64,000 nt of DNA. Origin: Pseudomonas sp. Root71. Lineage in GTDB: Bacteria; Pseudomonadota; Gammaproteobacteria; Pseudomonadales; Pseudomonadaceae. Location of the stretch: contig NZ_LMHY01000005.1 in assembly GCF_001429045.1 (NCBI RefSeq), positions 147,632 through 211,631 of the forward strand, written 5' to 3'. Positions within the stretch are counted from its first letter, which is position 1; every line of letters starts with the position of its first letter. Under the pieces are notes generated by a model that was not told the DNA's origin, did not search any database, and saw only the letters and a program-made list of their open reading frames with translations. This document shows, piece after piece, positions 1-7,806 of the stretch. Position numbers and translations under genes: made by a program.

Positions 1-289
1 CGGCGTCCAGCCCGGCTGGTTCGTCCGCGCCGGTTCCTGCTCGATCTGGTTCGAGGTGCAGCACGTGTATGACAAAGCAATACTGGTCGCCACCCGCGAT
101 CCGCGCCGCGTCTCAGACGTGGTGAGTGTGGGGAACTCTTCAGCGCAATTAACGAGGTGTCGAGCGTGGCCCCGCCTCACAGCCACTGGATCAAGCTCGA
201 CCGTAAGTTGCCCCACTCGCGACGCTCCAGGGTCATTAGCTCGGCCGGCTTGCTATGCCCCACCAACCATTCGCCGACCACCCAGGTGA
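1..289 (+). CDS. Partial open frame at the window edge, unknown
   Basis: An open frame runs in from the left edge (codons begin at base 2) and closes at 289. Only the first ~45 residues look protein-like (PGWFVRAGSCSIWFEV..); after about base 135 the composition is poor and it overlaps the convergent gene ending at 177. It may be the 3' end of a gene starting outside the window, possibly broken. I do not recognise the family. Confidence 0.25.
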   Translation, partial: GVQPGWFVRAGSCSIWFEVQHVYDKAILVATRDPRRVSDVVSVGNSSAQLTRCRAWPRLTATGSSSTVSCPTRDAPGSLARPACYAPPTIRRPPR

Positions 290-713
290 AGTCACTGCCG
301 TACAGATCGCGGTTGAGCTACTGCTCAACGCCGCCCAGTTCTTCATTGAGGCCGTCCAGTTGCCCGAGCTGGTTGTACGTCGCTTGGCCTTGGCTGTCCT
401 TAACAAGTGGGCTCCAAAGCATGAAGTGTCGGCTGTACTCCGACAGGTACTTGTTTGCGTACTCAATGTCTCTTGAGAATTTATCGGTGAGTTTCTGTAC
501 GTTGTTGGGCCGTTTGTCCTTGACGTACTGGAGTCCTGTAGTCAGGTGAATGGCAACCTCACAAATGTAGACCTGCTTCTCTTTGAGATTGATGCCCACA
601 ACGTCGATCTCGCCGTGAGCCTCAACGGGGTAGAGATTGGTTTGAATGAAGTCGCATTTGCGGATGTACCGCAGATACGATGACACCAGTTGCTCTCCGA
701 CATTCAGCACCAC
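177..713 (-). pseudogene. Hypothetical protein interrupted by an in-frame amber codon; nuclease-fold-like
   Basis: A minus-strand gene starts with GTG at 713, preceded by GGGAG at good spacing. It reads 131 residues to a TAG at 318-320 and then continues in the same frame for 46 more protein-like residues (LNRDLYGSDFTWVVGEW..) to TGA at 177-179. The full-length product would be about 178 aa. The middle contains EIDVVG followed about 12 residues later by ICEVA, which resembles the core of PD-(D/E)xK nucleases, although the final Lys is not where expected. The continuous frame after the stop suggests a recent nonsense mutation, or readthrough. The function is unknown and the nuclease link is only a motif resemblance. 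Confidence 0.45.
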
Positions 714-1225
714 GATCTCCCTAGCGGCTAACGATTAAGCCAAAGGGCGGCAGCACGGCGGGCGCTTCGGCAGCTTGCCGGTCGTGCCCGGCGCCGGCAC
801 TGCACATGCCATTGCTCGATAGCGTATCCAGGGTATCGGCCAGCCTTTGCCCCCTTGCCCTGGCAAGCATGGATGCGTCCAATGAACTGCCAGTGGAGAT
901 CTACAACTACTCGATGAACCTGGATATTGCCAAGGTCATCGCCACAGCCCCCTTCCCTACGCCTGTGAGGTCGTGCCTACACGCAGACCTATGAGGACTC
1001 CAAGGGTCAGTAGCATATCCTTGAATACCTTGTACGGGGTGATGGCTGCAGCGGCGGCTGATGCGCCATTGAAGTAAGTCCGTGGCGGCTGTTCGAGGAA
1101 TTAGCCGCCACGCCTACCGACGGGTGCTCCTTGAGCGCCTCCAGGAAAGTCTTCCACGGAGGCGACTCGAGCGGGCCTTGGTATAGTCCCATTGGACGAA
1201 GAATGATGCTTGCGCGCGCTCGACA
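714..1225. other. Gene-poor, decayed stretch
   Basis: No convincing gene is seen. A 62-codon plus-strand frame (806-994) has a protein-like middle (LPVEIYNYSMNLDIAKVIAT) faintly like the helical part of 3-hydroxyisobutyrate dehydrogenase-type proteins. On the minus strand, two frames (about 1100-1190 and 966-1085) read like pieces of one gene split by a frameshift (FLEALKEHPSVGVAANS, then ITPYKVFKDMLLTLGVLIG). Both look like remnants. Confidence 0.35.
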
Positions 1226-2881
1226 ATGGCGGCTTCTCAATTAATCCGGAATTTGCCAATCATGCCAACAAATATCCATGAGCGCAGGTCCAGGAAAAAG
1301 ATCTATATTCTTCTGTCAGCTTCGATGCTGGTGCTGGCCTGTATTGGTATAAAGTTCCTGGTTGCGGATAAGCTGCCCCTCTCGCTGACCGCCTTTCGGG
1401 AGATCCTCGGGGGGGCTGGCGATATTGGCCACCTGGCCAACGGATCGGCAAACCGCGAATTTCAAGTGGCAGACGGAATCAGGGTGCCAACGCTGGTTGG
1501 AAGCCACCCGCTGATTCCGCACCCCCTGTCGAGACTGCCTATGCCAGACCATCCATTTCTTATGGATGAAACCGCGAGCGGCGGGGTTCATGGGGATACG
1601 TATAATTCCAGTACCACGCCATATGCGGGGCCTCTCGGGATCGCGCCAATAGCGACATATGTGCCGACACGCCCCGGCAACGAGATTTCGATGTGCACGC
1701 CCATGCTCATGACGCCTGGTGAAAAACTGGCGTCCTTGTGCGTCGGCTTGGGCAATCCGAGCCAGCTGGTGCTTTTTGATCCCAAGAACAATTTCAAGGT
1801 CGCGGCGCAGGTCGCCACGACCAGCAAGAAAATGAATTTCATGGAGCCGGGAATGGGATGGTACACCGGCCTCGACGCTCTGGGTCGGGCCATCGTGGCG
1901 AACCCGGAACAAAAAGTTCAGATATATTCTATTGTTGGAAGCAATGACCAATACAAATGGTCTCTTGAAAAAGAGTATGACCTAAGCAGCGCCTTGCCTG
2001 ATGGCCAACCAATTTCAGATGTTCATCCTGACTGGAAAAATAATCTCTGGTTTAGCACGATGTATGGCTATGTCGGCTACATCAACCAAATGACCGGTAA
2101 GATAGAACGTATGAAACTTCCGGGGGGTGAGGTTTCAGGTACGGCACTGGCGTTGAACGCGGATGCGACGTTCGTACTCACTACCATGGCACTTTATCGC
2201 TTTGAAATAGATGATGATGGAAAGATTATCACTCGCTGGCGATATGAATATGGACAGTCCAACTCAAGTGGTGATTTGACCGCTCCGACGCTGTTCGATG
2301 AAGGTAAGTTGATCTCATTCGGTTTGAACGATGACTCGCATCGCTTTGCGAGGGTGCTGGTACTTAAAACCGATAGCGCAGCAATGGCAAGCAGCTCCAG
2401 GGTCGTATGTGAGCATCCCGTGTTTAAAGAAGATAGAGGATATCTTGATAATACATTTGTGGGTTATGGAAAGTCACTTGTAATTCAAAATAATTATGGG
2501 TCGAAGTTCTTTGAACCGGCAGCATCCGAACCCGGGCTTGCGAGAGTCGATGTCAGGCCTGGATACAGTGGATGCAACACGATCTGGGAGAATTACGCGG
2601 TTTCGTCAAAGGTTCCACCCAAACTTTCGACTGCCGATGGTTATGTTTATCAATACACTATGAAATCGGGCGATGGAGACAAGCTGGGCGCATTTTATCT
2701 CAGTGCCCTCGATTTCCAGACTGGCAAACTAGCTTCAGAAATATTTATTGGAAGTGGAAAGAGGCTGGACAGCCCGATGCTGTCAATCAATTTCCTGCCT
2801 GGCGGTGTGATGGTTGCCGGCGTGCGGAACGGGTTGGTCACGTTGAGAGATCGCCCCGAGGCAACGGCCGGTGCCAGATAG
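1226..2881 (+). CDS. Membrane-anchored beta-propeller-like protein of unknown function
   Basis: 551 aa from ATG 1226, or 539 aa from ATG 1262. A basic stretch (ERRSRKK) is followed by one hydrophobic segment (about residues 29-47), so the protein is probably anchored in the inner membrane with the rest outside the cytoplasm. The body is rich in Gly, Asn and aromatic residues with repeated strand-like units ending in aspartate (e.g. QLVLFDPKNN, VGYINQMTGKIERM, LALNADATFVLTT), typical of YVTN/quinoprotein-type propellers. No catalytic motif is recognised. Parts of the gene (about 1900-2500) are AT-richer than the chromosome-like regions. No operon partner is visible. Confidence 0.6.
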   Translation: MAASQLIRNLPIMPTNIHERRSRKKIYILLSASMLVLACIGIKFLVADKLPLSLTAFREILGGAGDIGHLANGSANREFQVADGIRVPTLVGSHPLIPHPLSRLPMPDHPFLMDETASGGVHGDTYNSSTTPYAGPLGIAPIATYVPTRPGNEISMCTPMLMTPGEKLASLCVGLGNPSQLVLFDPKNNFKVAAQVATTSKKMNFMEPGMGWYTGLDALGRAIVANPEQKVQIYSIVGSNDQYKWSLEKEYDLSSALPDGQPISDVHPDWKNNLWFSTMYGYVGYINQMTGKIERMKLPGGEVSGTALALNADATFVLTTMALYRFEIDDDGKIITRWRYEYGQSNSSGDLTAPTLFDEGKLISFGLNDDSHRFARVLVLKTDSAAMASSSRVVCEHPVFKEDRGYLDNTFVGYGKSLVIQNNYGSKFFEPAASEPGLARVDVRPGYSGCNTIWENYAVSSKVPPKLSTADGYVYQYTMKSGDGDKLGAFYLSALDFQTGKLASEIFIGSGKRLDSPMLSINFLPGGVMVAGVRNGLVTLRDRPEATAGAR

Positions 2882-3496
2882 GTTCAAATTGTGCCCAGAC
2901 CTGTCGGTGACCATGGTGCGCGAGTTCGGTGTGAAGGCTTCCTGCTGGTTCTGAACACAACGGATGGCCCCGGCCCGGACGGCCCGGGGCATCGAAATCC
3001 TCAGGGTCACTTAGCCTCCAAGACGAAGGACTTTGGAACGTATCGTCCGCATTTCAACGGGCTCAATGCGGACAAGTGAGGAGCAAGCAGTTGAAATCTA
3101 TCGGACGAATGATCAGTCTGTGCGGGATGGCTTTGGCTATCGGCGTGCCTGCGAGTATGACGGCTTGACGACGTAGGCTTCGGCGCTGGGCGTGATGGCA
3201 GCCACCAATGAAGCGGTCGAACACGCCGAGGTGGTGATGCTGGTGTCGATCTTCGGTGCCATCAGGCTGCAAAAGGGTCGTGACAATAGGGGACAGACCA
3301 CGGTTATCTATTTCGATTTTGTCTGACTAATCGTGGACTGTCCACGGTTATCCCCGCTGCGCGAACTACAGAGTGGCCAGGGCGGTAACGCCCACTACAG
3401 GCCGAATATACGAATGCAACCGCACTGACGACAGGGTTGGAGGAGCTTTACTCACTACTTGTGAGGAGTGTCCATATACGCATTGTTTGTTAGGTG
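2882..3496. other. Intergenic region with degraded gene remnants
   Basis: It contains a GC-rich near-palindrome at about 2963-2989 (a possible hairpin with no T-run) and the oxidoreductase-like remnant described separately. Two similar short segments, at 3290-3307 and 3334-3352 (GGACAGACCACGGTTATC and GGACTGTCCACGGTTATC), form an imperfect direct repeat. No intact gene was found. Confidence 0.4.
3091..3290 (+). pseudogene. Remnant of an NAD-binding (3-hydroxyisobutyrate dehydrogenase-like) protein
   Basis: The segment starting near 3091 reads KSIGRMISLCGMALAIG and stops. After a frame change it reads GVMAATNEAVEHAEVVMLV (about 3188-3246), matching the usual order in the Rossmann domain of the 6-phosphogluconate/3-hydroxyisobutyrate dehydrogenase family (a G.(I/V)..(T/S)N.EAV..A.VV(M/I)..V segment). 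No continuous frame remains, so this is a fragment. The family assignment rests on one short motif. Confidence 0.3.
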
Positions 3497-3865
3497 CTAT
3501 TTGAACCTAACCAGATTTATGTAGGATATGCCCTTCATGCCCATTTGGGACTCTGTGTGGGCTGACTCAATGTAAGCGTTTCTAACTCCGCACTGGCATA
3601 ATTTGTTGATATGGTTTTTGATTGCACCTTCAGTGCTGTGGTCGAAACTAAATGCACTGCTGCCCTCTACAATGCATATTTCTTTGGTCATGCCATTTAC
3701 TATGGCCTGATTCTTTGTTTGATATACCGTGACCTCGCAGCTTGGCTCTACGCGGACAGCGTCGACCCCGATCGACAAGCCATTCTCGCATCGCCGACTT
3801 CCTTCGAGGAGCTTGTCGCCCTTGCGAAGGGAGAGATTTGCCAGATCCGCTTGGTAGCGATACAT
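3497..3865 (-). CDS. Hypothetical protein, 122 aa
   Basis: ATG at 3865, stop at 3497; AT-richer than its neighbours. The second half is coherent (EGAIKNHINKLCQCGVRNAYIESAHTE..). There is no signal peptide or membrane segment and three of its cysteines lie at LCQC and RRCEN. I do not recognise it. It could be the C-terminal part of a larger, lost protein, since the region around it is decayed. Confidence 0.45.
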   Translation of the reverse strand: MYRYQADLANLSLRKGDKLLEGSRRCENGLSIGVDAVRVEPSCEVTVYQTKNQAIVNGMTKEICIVEGSSAFSFDHSTEGAIKNHINKLCQCGVRNAYIESAHTESQMGMKGISYINLVRFK

Positions 3866-3914
3866 CGCTAACTCAGATGGGCCAGACCCTTGACCAGGTT
3901 GGCTTCTGAGCTAT

Positions 3915-3968
3915 CCGCCCCTGAACTATGTACCGTTACGGTATAAGTCTTGAGAGGGCGGTTTTTTT
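3915..3968 (+). terminator. Possible rho-independent terminator
   Basis: CCGCCC (3915-3920) pairs with GGGCGG (3956-3961), followed by seven T. The loop contains a small palindrome, ACCGTTACGGT. No plus-strand gene obviously ends here, so its role is unclear. Confidence 0.35.
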
Positions 3969-4016
3969 GTGCGCAAAATTCGGTTTTTCGCGGGCAAGTC
4001 AGAATGCGTCGGGCCG

Positions 4017-4370
4017 TCATAGGCCTTCGAGCTCATCCGTGTCCCAGCGTTGGGCCTTGATGGCCCGGTAGAGCATGTCGAGGGTCAATGGCACCTTCTC
4101 GCCGCGACCCTTGGCCTTTCGCTTTAGATTCACGTCAAAGCCGTCGGGCTGGAAATAGCGATAACTGTCGAAATCCACGAAATCGATGGCGAAGTGGTCT
4201 TCCAGGGTTTCGATCAAATGCCGGGCGTCTGCACCGTTGCAGCCCAGGTCTAAATTGATCGAGGTGCCGAGGTTGATGGTTTTGCGTTCGGGGAAGCCGA
4301 GTTCTTCATGCAGCAATTGCATGAGTTGCTGCATCAAGTCGTCGTCGGGGAGGTTGGGGGCGAGGTTCAT
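4017..4370 (-). CDS. DUF1493-family acyl-carrier-protein-like protein, third gene of the hip operon
   Basis: 117 aa. It resembles DUF1493 proteins, small acyl-carrier-protein-like folds: an N-terminal amphipathic helix (DDDLMQQLMQLLHEELG), then NLDLGCNGADARHLIETLEDHFAIDF, in which the region where carrier proteins have DSL reads LGCNGAD, so the phosphopantetheine serine is absent. The ATG overlaps the hipA stop by 4 bases (ATGA), implying translational coupling. Coupling to a HipA kinase suggests it is a partner, substrate or modulator of the toxin; that is inference. No enzymatic residues are seen. Confidence 0.65.
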   Translation of the reverse strand: MNLAPNLPDDDLMQQLMQLLHEELGFPERKTINLGTSINLDLGCNGADARHLIETLEDHFAIDFVDFDSYRYFQPDGFDVNLKRKAKGRGEKVPLTLDMLYRAIKAQRWDTDELEGL

Positions 4371-5644
4371 GACGTAGGCTCCGCTAATCGAAATGCAGGC
4401 GCCATATTATCCTGTTCACGTTTCGATAGCCCCAATGCCCCCGCGAGTGTTGGCCATTGGCTGACAACTTCTTTGAAGCTGTCGATGATGTTTTCTGCAT
4501 CCGCACGACTGACCCGAAAATACTCTGCCACTTCCCGGGCCAGCTCCAGATCCAGTGCGTTATCGGTATCGGTGATGTTGAGCTTCAAGCCGTCGGCATA
4601 GGCCACCGGGTTCATGTCATAGGCGGCAGACAATCGCCATCCACGACCCGGATCAAGGATAAAGCCATGGTTACGCAGGTGGTCGTCGCTGTTGGAGACC
4701 AGGATGTTGAACACAATCCGAGACCACAATTCCCGTAAGTCTGCTTTGGTTTCCGAGCCGTGCTCCATGAGCACTTCAGCCAACTCAAGGTAGCTCGCGC
4801 CGACTGAGGCATCGTCACCGTCAATGCGATCAGTCATGGTCATGCCTGAGGCAAAGTGCAGTCGGCCACCCCGTTCAGTGCGGTCGAAGCGCTTGACCAT
4901 GAAGCAATGATGATCACTGGCATAGCGTCGGGCGATACCGGTCGCGACTCGCAGACCACAATGATTGGCCAAGGCATTCACCACCAGTTCCCAAGCGCCA
5001 ATGTCATAGTCATCGCGGGTGCTGGGGAACTTGGCAATCCACAAGTGCCCCTGCTCGTCTGCAACGCTGGCCTTGGGGCGGGCGCCACCCAGTGAGCCTC
5101 CTGGTGCGATCAGCATTCTCAGCCACTCGCGGCCATCGAGTGAGGTGTTGTCCGGATCGTTTTCCAGAGCTCGGCTTGCTTGTTCCAAAGCCCGCAGCTC
5201 AATGAACGGTGGGGCGGCCACGCCATCACGATCATCGAGAAAGTTGCCTTGGTCATTGAGCTTGTAGCGGATTGCACCGACCCGATAGAGATCATGCACG
5301 CCTAACAGGAAATCTGACTCGTGGAGCTTGCTGCCTTTGGCAGCCAGGCCGTCGCGGATATCGCGCTCCAGTCGTCGCTTCATCAGTAATTGACCCCACC
5401 GATCCGGGCTTGAATCAGCGAACACGCCAAATCGGTTTTGATGTTGCCCCGGGAACTGACGACCTTCATAGAGCCCGATTCGAGGGTCCAGGGGTGTGAA
5501 GTTCAACTCGGGATCTGCCAGCGCAGCCTTGTCGTACTCAAATTCGAAGACTTCTGTGGAGCGGGCCTTTCGGGCATGCAGGAAGCCGAGACGTCTGGGT
5601 CCATTCAAGGATTCCCAATCGGCATACACCGCAATCTGAGTCAT
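4367..5644 (-). CDS. hipA: HipA-family serine/threonine kinase toxin
   Basis: 425 aa, near the usual ~440 aa of HipA. N-subdomain 1 spans about residues 1-105, with the family motif [13 protein letters not shown] (75-87). A Gly-rich ATP loop ([11 protein letters not shown], 182-192), with the serine that is autophosphorylated in HipA kinases, is followed by a catalytic loop [11 protein letters not shown] (318-328) and AYDMNP (341-346) in place of DFG. HipA kinases phosphorylate glutamyl-tRNA synthetase or other targets and induce dormancy. It overlaps hipB by 4 bases upstream and the DUF1493 gene by 4 bases downstream. All key kinase residues appear present, so it is probably active. Which target this subgroup modifies cannot be told from sequence. 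Confidence 0.85.
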   Translation of the reverse strand: MTQIAVYADWESLNGPRRLGFLHARKARSTEVFEFEYDKAALADPELNFTPLDPRIGLYEGRQFPGQHQNRFGVFADSSPDRWGQLLMKRRLERDIRDGLAAKGSKLHESDFLLGVHDLYRVGAIRYKLNDQGNFLDDRDGVAAPPFIELRALEQASRALENDPDNTSLDGREWLRMLIAPGGSLGGARPKASVADEQGHLWIAKFPSTRDDYDIGAWELVVNALANHCGLRVATGIARRYASDHHCFMVKRFDRTERGGRLHFASGMTMTDRIDGDDASVGASYLELAEVLMEHGSETKADLRELWSRIVFNILVSNSDDHLRNHGFILDPGRGWRLSAAYDMNPVAYADGLKLNITDTDNALDLELAREVAEYFRVSRADAENIIDSFKEVVSQWPTLAGALGLSKREQDNMAPAFRLAEPTS

Positions 5645-6150
5645 TTATCACCCGTCGTGGACTTGGTTTTTTTCTGGGTCAACAGATTGGAAAGCGAGTG
5701 GGTGTTGAAGGGGTAGTCAGCGGATAGGTCTGCTGTGCTGGCGCTTTCAATCACTCCAGTGCCTTTTTCAGGTATTGGAGCATTTGTTTTCACTGCACTC
5801 GTTCTGCGTGTTCGCTGGCTTGAGCCTGCGGTGGAGGTGGTGCTGGATTTCAGTTGTGCGTCCTGCAGTTGACGGCCCACTTCATCGGCTGCCGCGAGTT
5901 TGCTCAAGTCTTTTTCCAGACCCAGAACTTGCATGACAGACAGGTAGGCTCCGATGGTCACCCCTGAGCCACCTGATTCCAGGGAGCGCAAAGTTGTCAG
6001 TGACATGCCCGCCCTCTCAGCGACTTGTTTAGCTGTGAGTTTGCGGCGTAGGCGAGCGAGTTTCAGTCGCTCGCCGAACTCGGAAAGTAGTCTGGAAGCG
6101 GCGGGCAAGAGTGGAGCTGTCTTCTTGGCCATGTGCCAATATTCCTTCAT
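5641..6150 (-). CDS. hipB: HipB-like Xre-family antitoxin and autorepressor
   Basis: 169 aa (163 aa from the ATG at 6132, MAKKTAPLL). Residues ~28-80 form an Xre helix-turn-helix ([20 protein letters not shown].. [20 protein letters not shown]), followed by a long Ser/Thr/Ala-rich tail to residue 169 that is probably disordered. HipB usually neutralises HipA and represses the operon. The tail is longer than in classical HipB (about 88 aa), so it may carry a kinase-binding or degradation signal. Its stop overlaps the hipA start. Repeats just upstream are the probable operator. Confidence 0.75.
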   Translation of the reverse strand: MKEYWHMAKKTAPLLPAASRLLSEFGERLKLARLRRKLTAKQVAERAGMSLTTLRSLESGGSGVTIGAYLSVMQVLGLEKDLSKLAAADEVGRQLQDAQLKSSTTSTAGSSQRTRRTSAVKTNAPIPEKGTGVIESASTADLSADYPFNTHSLSNLLTQKKTKSTTGDK

Positions 6151-6159
6151 TAGGGCGCT

Positions 6160-6316
6160 ATAACTGCCAGAATAATAGCACTTAAGGAAAAGGTGAGCTG
6201 CGATTGGGATATTGAAAAAGACACCATTCTCGTGACGCTGATTTCCTTAAGGAAGGGATGATAACTGCCATTATTCCAGCTGTTTTTTATTTAAATAGCC
6301 AGAATAATGCCACTTA
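6160..6316. promoter_or_regulatory. Repeat-rich operator/promoter region of the hip operon
   Basis: Two near-identical 18-19 bp direct repeats, GCCAGAATAATAGCACTTA (6166-6184) and GCCAGAATAATGCCACTTA (6298-6316), lie about 130 bp apart. ATAACTGCCA occurs at 6160-6169 and 6261-6270, the second running into an inverted half-copy (GCCATTATTC). A perfect palindrome, TTCCTTAAGGAA, lies at 6243-6254, with a half-site CTTAAGGAA at 6181. The arrangement fits cooperative HipB binding with DNA looping. Confidence 0.6.
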
Positions 6317-6335
6317 GGTGCTCTGATGAATGGCG

Positions 6336-6632
6336 TCAGGCTGGGGCTTTCCAGTTCAGCATGCGTTGTTGGGCGACCTTGAGCAGGTCGCAGCCGTCCT
6401 GGGTCAGCAGGTAGAGCGCGTGGGTGATGTGCGGGATGTCTTCGAGACCGCCGTGTTTGAAGCATTGGCAGTGCAGGGTTTGCAGCAGTTCGCTGGAGGC
6501 CCGGATGCGCTGGAGGGCGGCTTCGAGGATGTCTTGGGGGTTGGCCTCTGTGTCGATGATCAGGGGCGGGGTGTCGGTGAGGTTGGTGTGGAGTGGGCGG
6601 TAGCGATTTGGAAACGGGTTCAGAGTTGACAT
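6336..6632 (-). CDS. Small helical Pseudomonas protein, paralogue of the 7067-7357 product
   Basis: 98 aa. The N-terminus is Pro/Thr-rich (RYRPLHTNLTDTPPL), followed by a helical segment IDTEANPQDILEAALQRIRASSELLQTLHCQCFKHGG and HALYLLTQDGCDLLKVAQQRM. It shares this pattern over its whole length with the protein at 7067-7357, so the two are tandem paralogues. The layout resembles the small Pseudomonas-restricted DUF3077/DUF6124 proteins of unknown function. No clear Shine-Dalgarno site precedes the ATG. Confidence 0.65.
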   Translation of the reverse strand: MSTLNPFPNRYRPLHTNLTDTPPLIIDTEANPQDILEAALQRIRASSELLQTLHCQCFKHGGLEDIPHITHALYLLTQDGCDLLKVAQQRMLNWKAPA

Positions 6633-6652
6633 GGCATGTACTCGGTTTGTTG

Positions 6653-6949
6653 TTAATTAACCGCCAGCACCGTGACCAAACGATGGGAGGCGGACTGTGC
6701 GCAGGCTTGGTCAACCGAGAACAACAACTCGGCTCGCCCGAAGGCGTCCCGCACACAGTCGCCATGACAATGCACTGCGAGGACATAGATGTCCGCGGCG
6801 CGAATGATGGCACAACTATGTGCGTTGTTCTCAGGTGACCAAACCTGATCGCTGATTTGGCAGCGACAGTCCGGACTATATGTTCGAGCCACTGGCTGGC
6901 GATAGCCGACAAGTTGTCTTGTTTTGTAGGACCTTGCCGAAGCTTCCAT
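6653..6949 (-). CDS. Hypothetical small protein
   Basis: 98 aa from ATG 6949, ending 20 bp before the start of the downstream small gene. The C-terminal half reads naturally (DIYVLAVHCHGDCVRDAFGRAELLFSVD.. ASHRLVTVLAVN) and looks like an alpha/beta unit; the N-terminal third is less convincing, so the true start may be internal. Six of its cysteines are spread through the chain. No family recognised. It sits between two paralogous small genes on the same strand. Confidence 0.4.
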   Translation of the reverse strand: MEASARSYKTRQLVGYRQPVARTYSPDCRCQISDQVWSPENNAHSCAIIRAADIYVLAVHCHGDCVRDAFGRAELLFSVDQACAQSASHRLVTVLAVN

Positions 6950-7025
6950 AGGTCGTTGCTGACGGAGTTATCCACAGCGAAATATCCAGAACTTGCATGT
7001 CCGCAGAAGGACCGCGTTATCGTTC

Positions 7026-7051
7026 TTCGCGAGCAGGCTCGCTCCCACAGG
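7026..7051. repeat. Single REP element
   Basis: TTCGCGAGCAGGCTCGCTCC followed by CACAGG: the standard Pseudomonas REP hairpin, lying just downstream of the 7067-7357 gene. Confidence 0.75.
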
Positions 7052-7066
7052 CGGTTGTGGTGTTTT

Positions 7067-7357
7067 TCAGCCGGTGAGTTTCGGCAAGCGCTGGCGGGCG
7101 ATGTCGAGCAGGTCATTGCCGTCCTGGGTCAGCAGGTACAGCGCGCTGACGATCTTGGGGATGTCGCTGGCATTGGCCTGTTTGAAGCACATGCAATAGA
7201 GGGTTTCGAGCAGGTCGCTGGCGGCGTGGATGCGTTGTCGGGCGGCGTCGAGGATCTCGAAGGGGTCGGCCTCGGTATCGATGACCAGCACCGGGGTTTC
7301 GCTGTAGCGGGTCTTGAGTGGGTGGTAGCGGGTTGTCAGTGAGTCGGGGTTTTTCAT
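7067..7357 (-). CDS. Small helical Pseudomonas protein, paralogue of the 6336-6632 product
   Basis: 96 aa from ATG 7357 (MKNPDSLTTRYHPLKTRY..); an upstream in-frame start at 7384 is possible but adds an unnatural leader. It parallels the 6336-6632 protein: VIDTEADPFEILDAARQRIHAASDLLETLYCMCFKQA.. ALYLLTQDGNDLLDIARQRL. The shared Cys-x-Cys-Phe-Lys and LYLLTQDG blocks are the strongest conserved parts. Function unknown. Confidence 0.7.
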   Translation of the reverse strand: MKNPDSLTTRYHPLKTRYSETPVLVIDTEADPFEILDAARQRIHAASDLLETLYCMCFKQANASDIPKIVSALYLLTQDGNDLLDIARQRLPKLTG

Positions 7358-7384
7358 TGAATGGGTCCTGTGCGAAATCGGCAA

Positions 7385-7806
7385 GTGTTCCCGGCAGGCC
7401 GAGACACTGTTTTCAGCCGCGCTGGAAACTATAGGAGGGTATGGCGTTACGGGACAAGACGGCTGAGATCGACAGGCTTTGTAAGGGTTTTGTCATATTT
7501 TGAGGAAGCGGACTACACGTTGGGGCTGGGTTTTCAACGTGGAATGGCGAGAGGTAAAAATGCTTACAGCGTTTTCAGCCGCTTCGCAGTAAATCTCGGT
7601 AGAGGGGGCCTCGGACAATGTCGGGTATTTCGAGTTTTGCGGTGGGTGTGCTGGCCTCTTCGCGAGCCTGCTCGCGAAAGCGATCTCAAGCCCTTCCAGC
7701 CATCCGCTGTATGATCCGGTATCGTTTTTGCCCCCGACCTTTTCTCGACTCGCTGCGATCGCCGGCCAGGCTTTTGACTCCGCAGCAGTCAACGGAGTGA
7801 CAGCTT
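7385..7806. other. Intergenic region upstream of the RecQ-like gene
   Basis: It holds one REP palindrome (7659-7678) and presumably the promoters of the flanking divergent genes. Open frames here lack coding character. Just before the helicase gene, AACGGAGTGACAGCTT supplies a GGAG ribosome-binding site. Confidence 0.5.
7659..7678. repeat. REP palindrome
   Basis: TTCGCGAGCCTGCTCGCGAA is an inverted repeat with a short centre, a Pseudomonas REP variant standing alone upstream of the helicase gene. Confidence 0.7.

Noticed and set aside
7493..7792. 99-codon minus-strand frame before the helicase gene
   Set aside because: Includes the REP palindrome and has no protein-like character.
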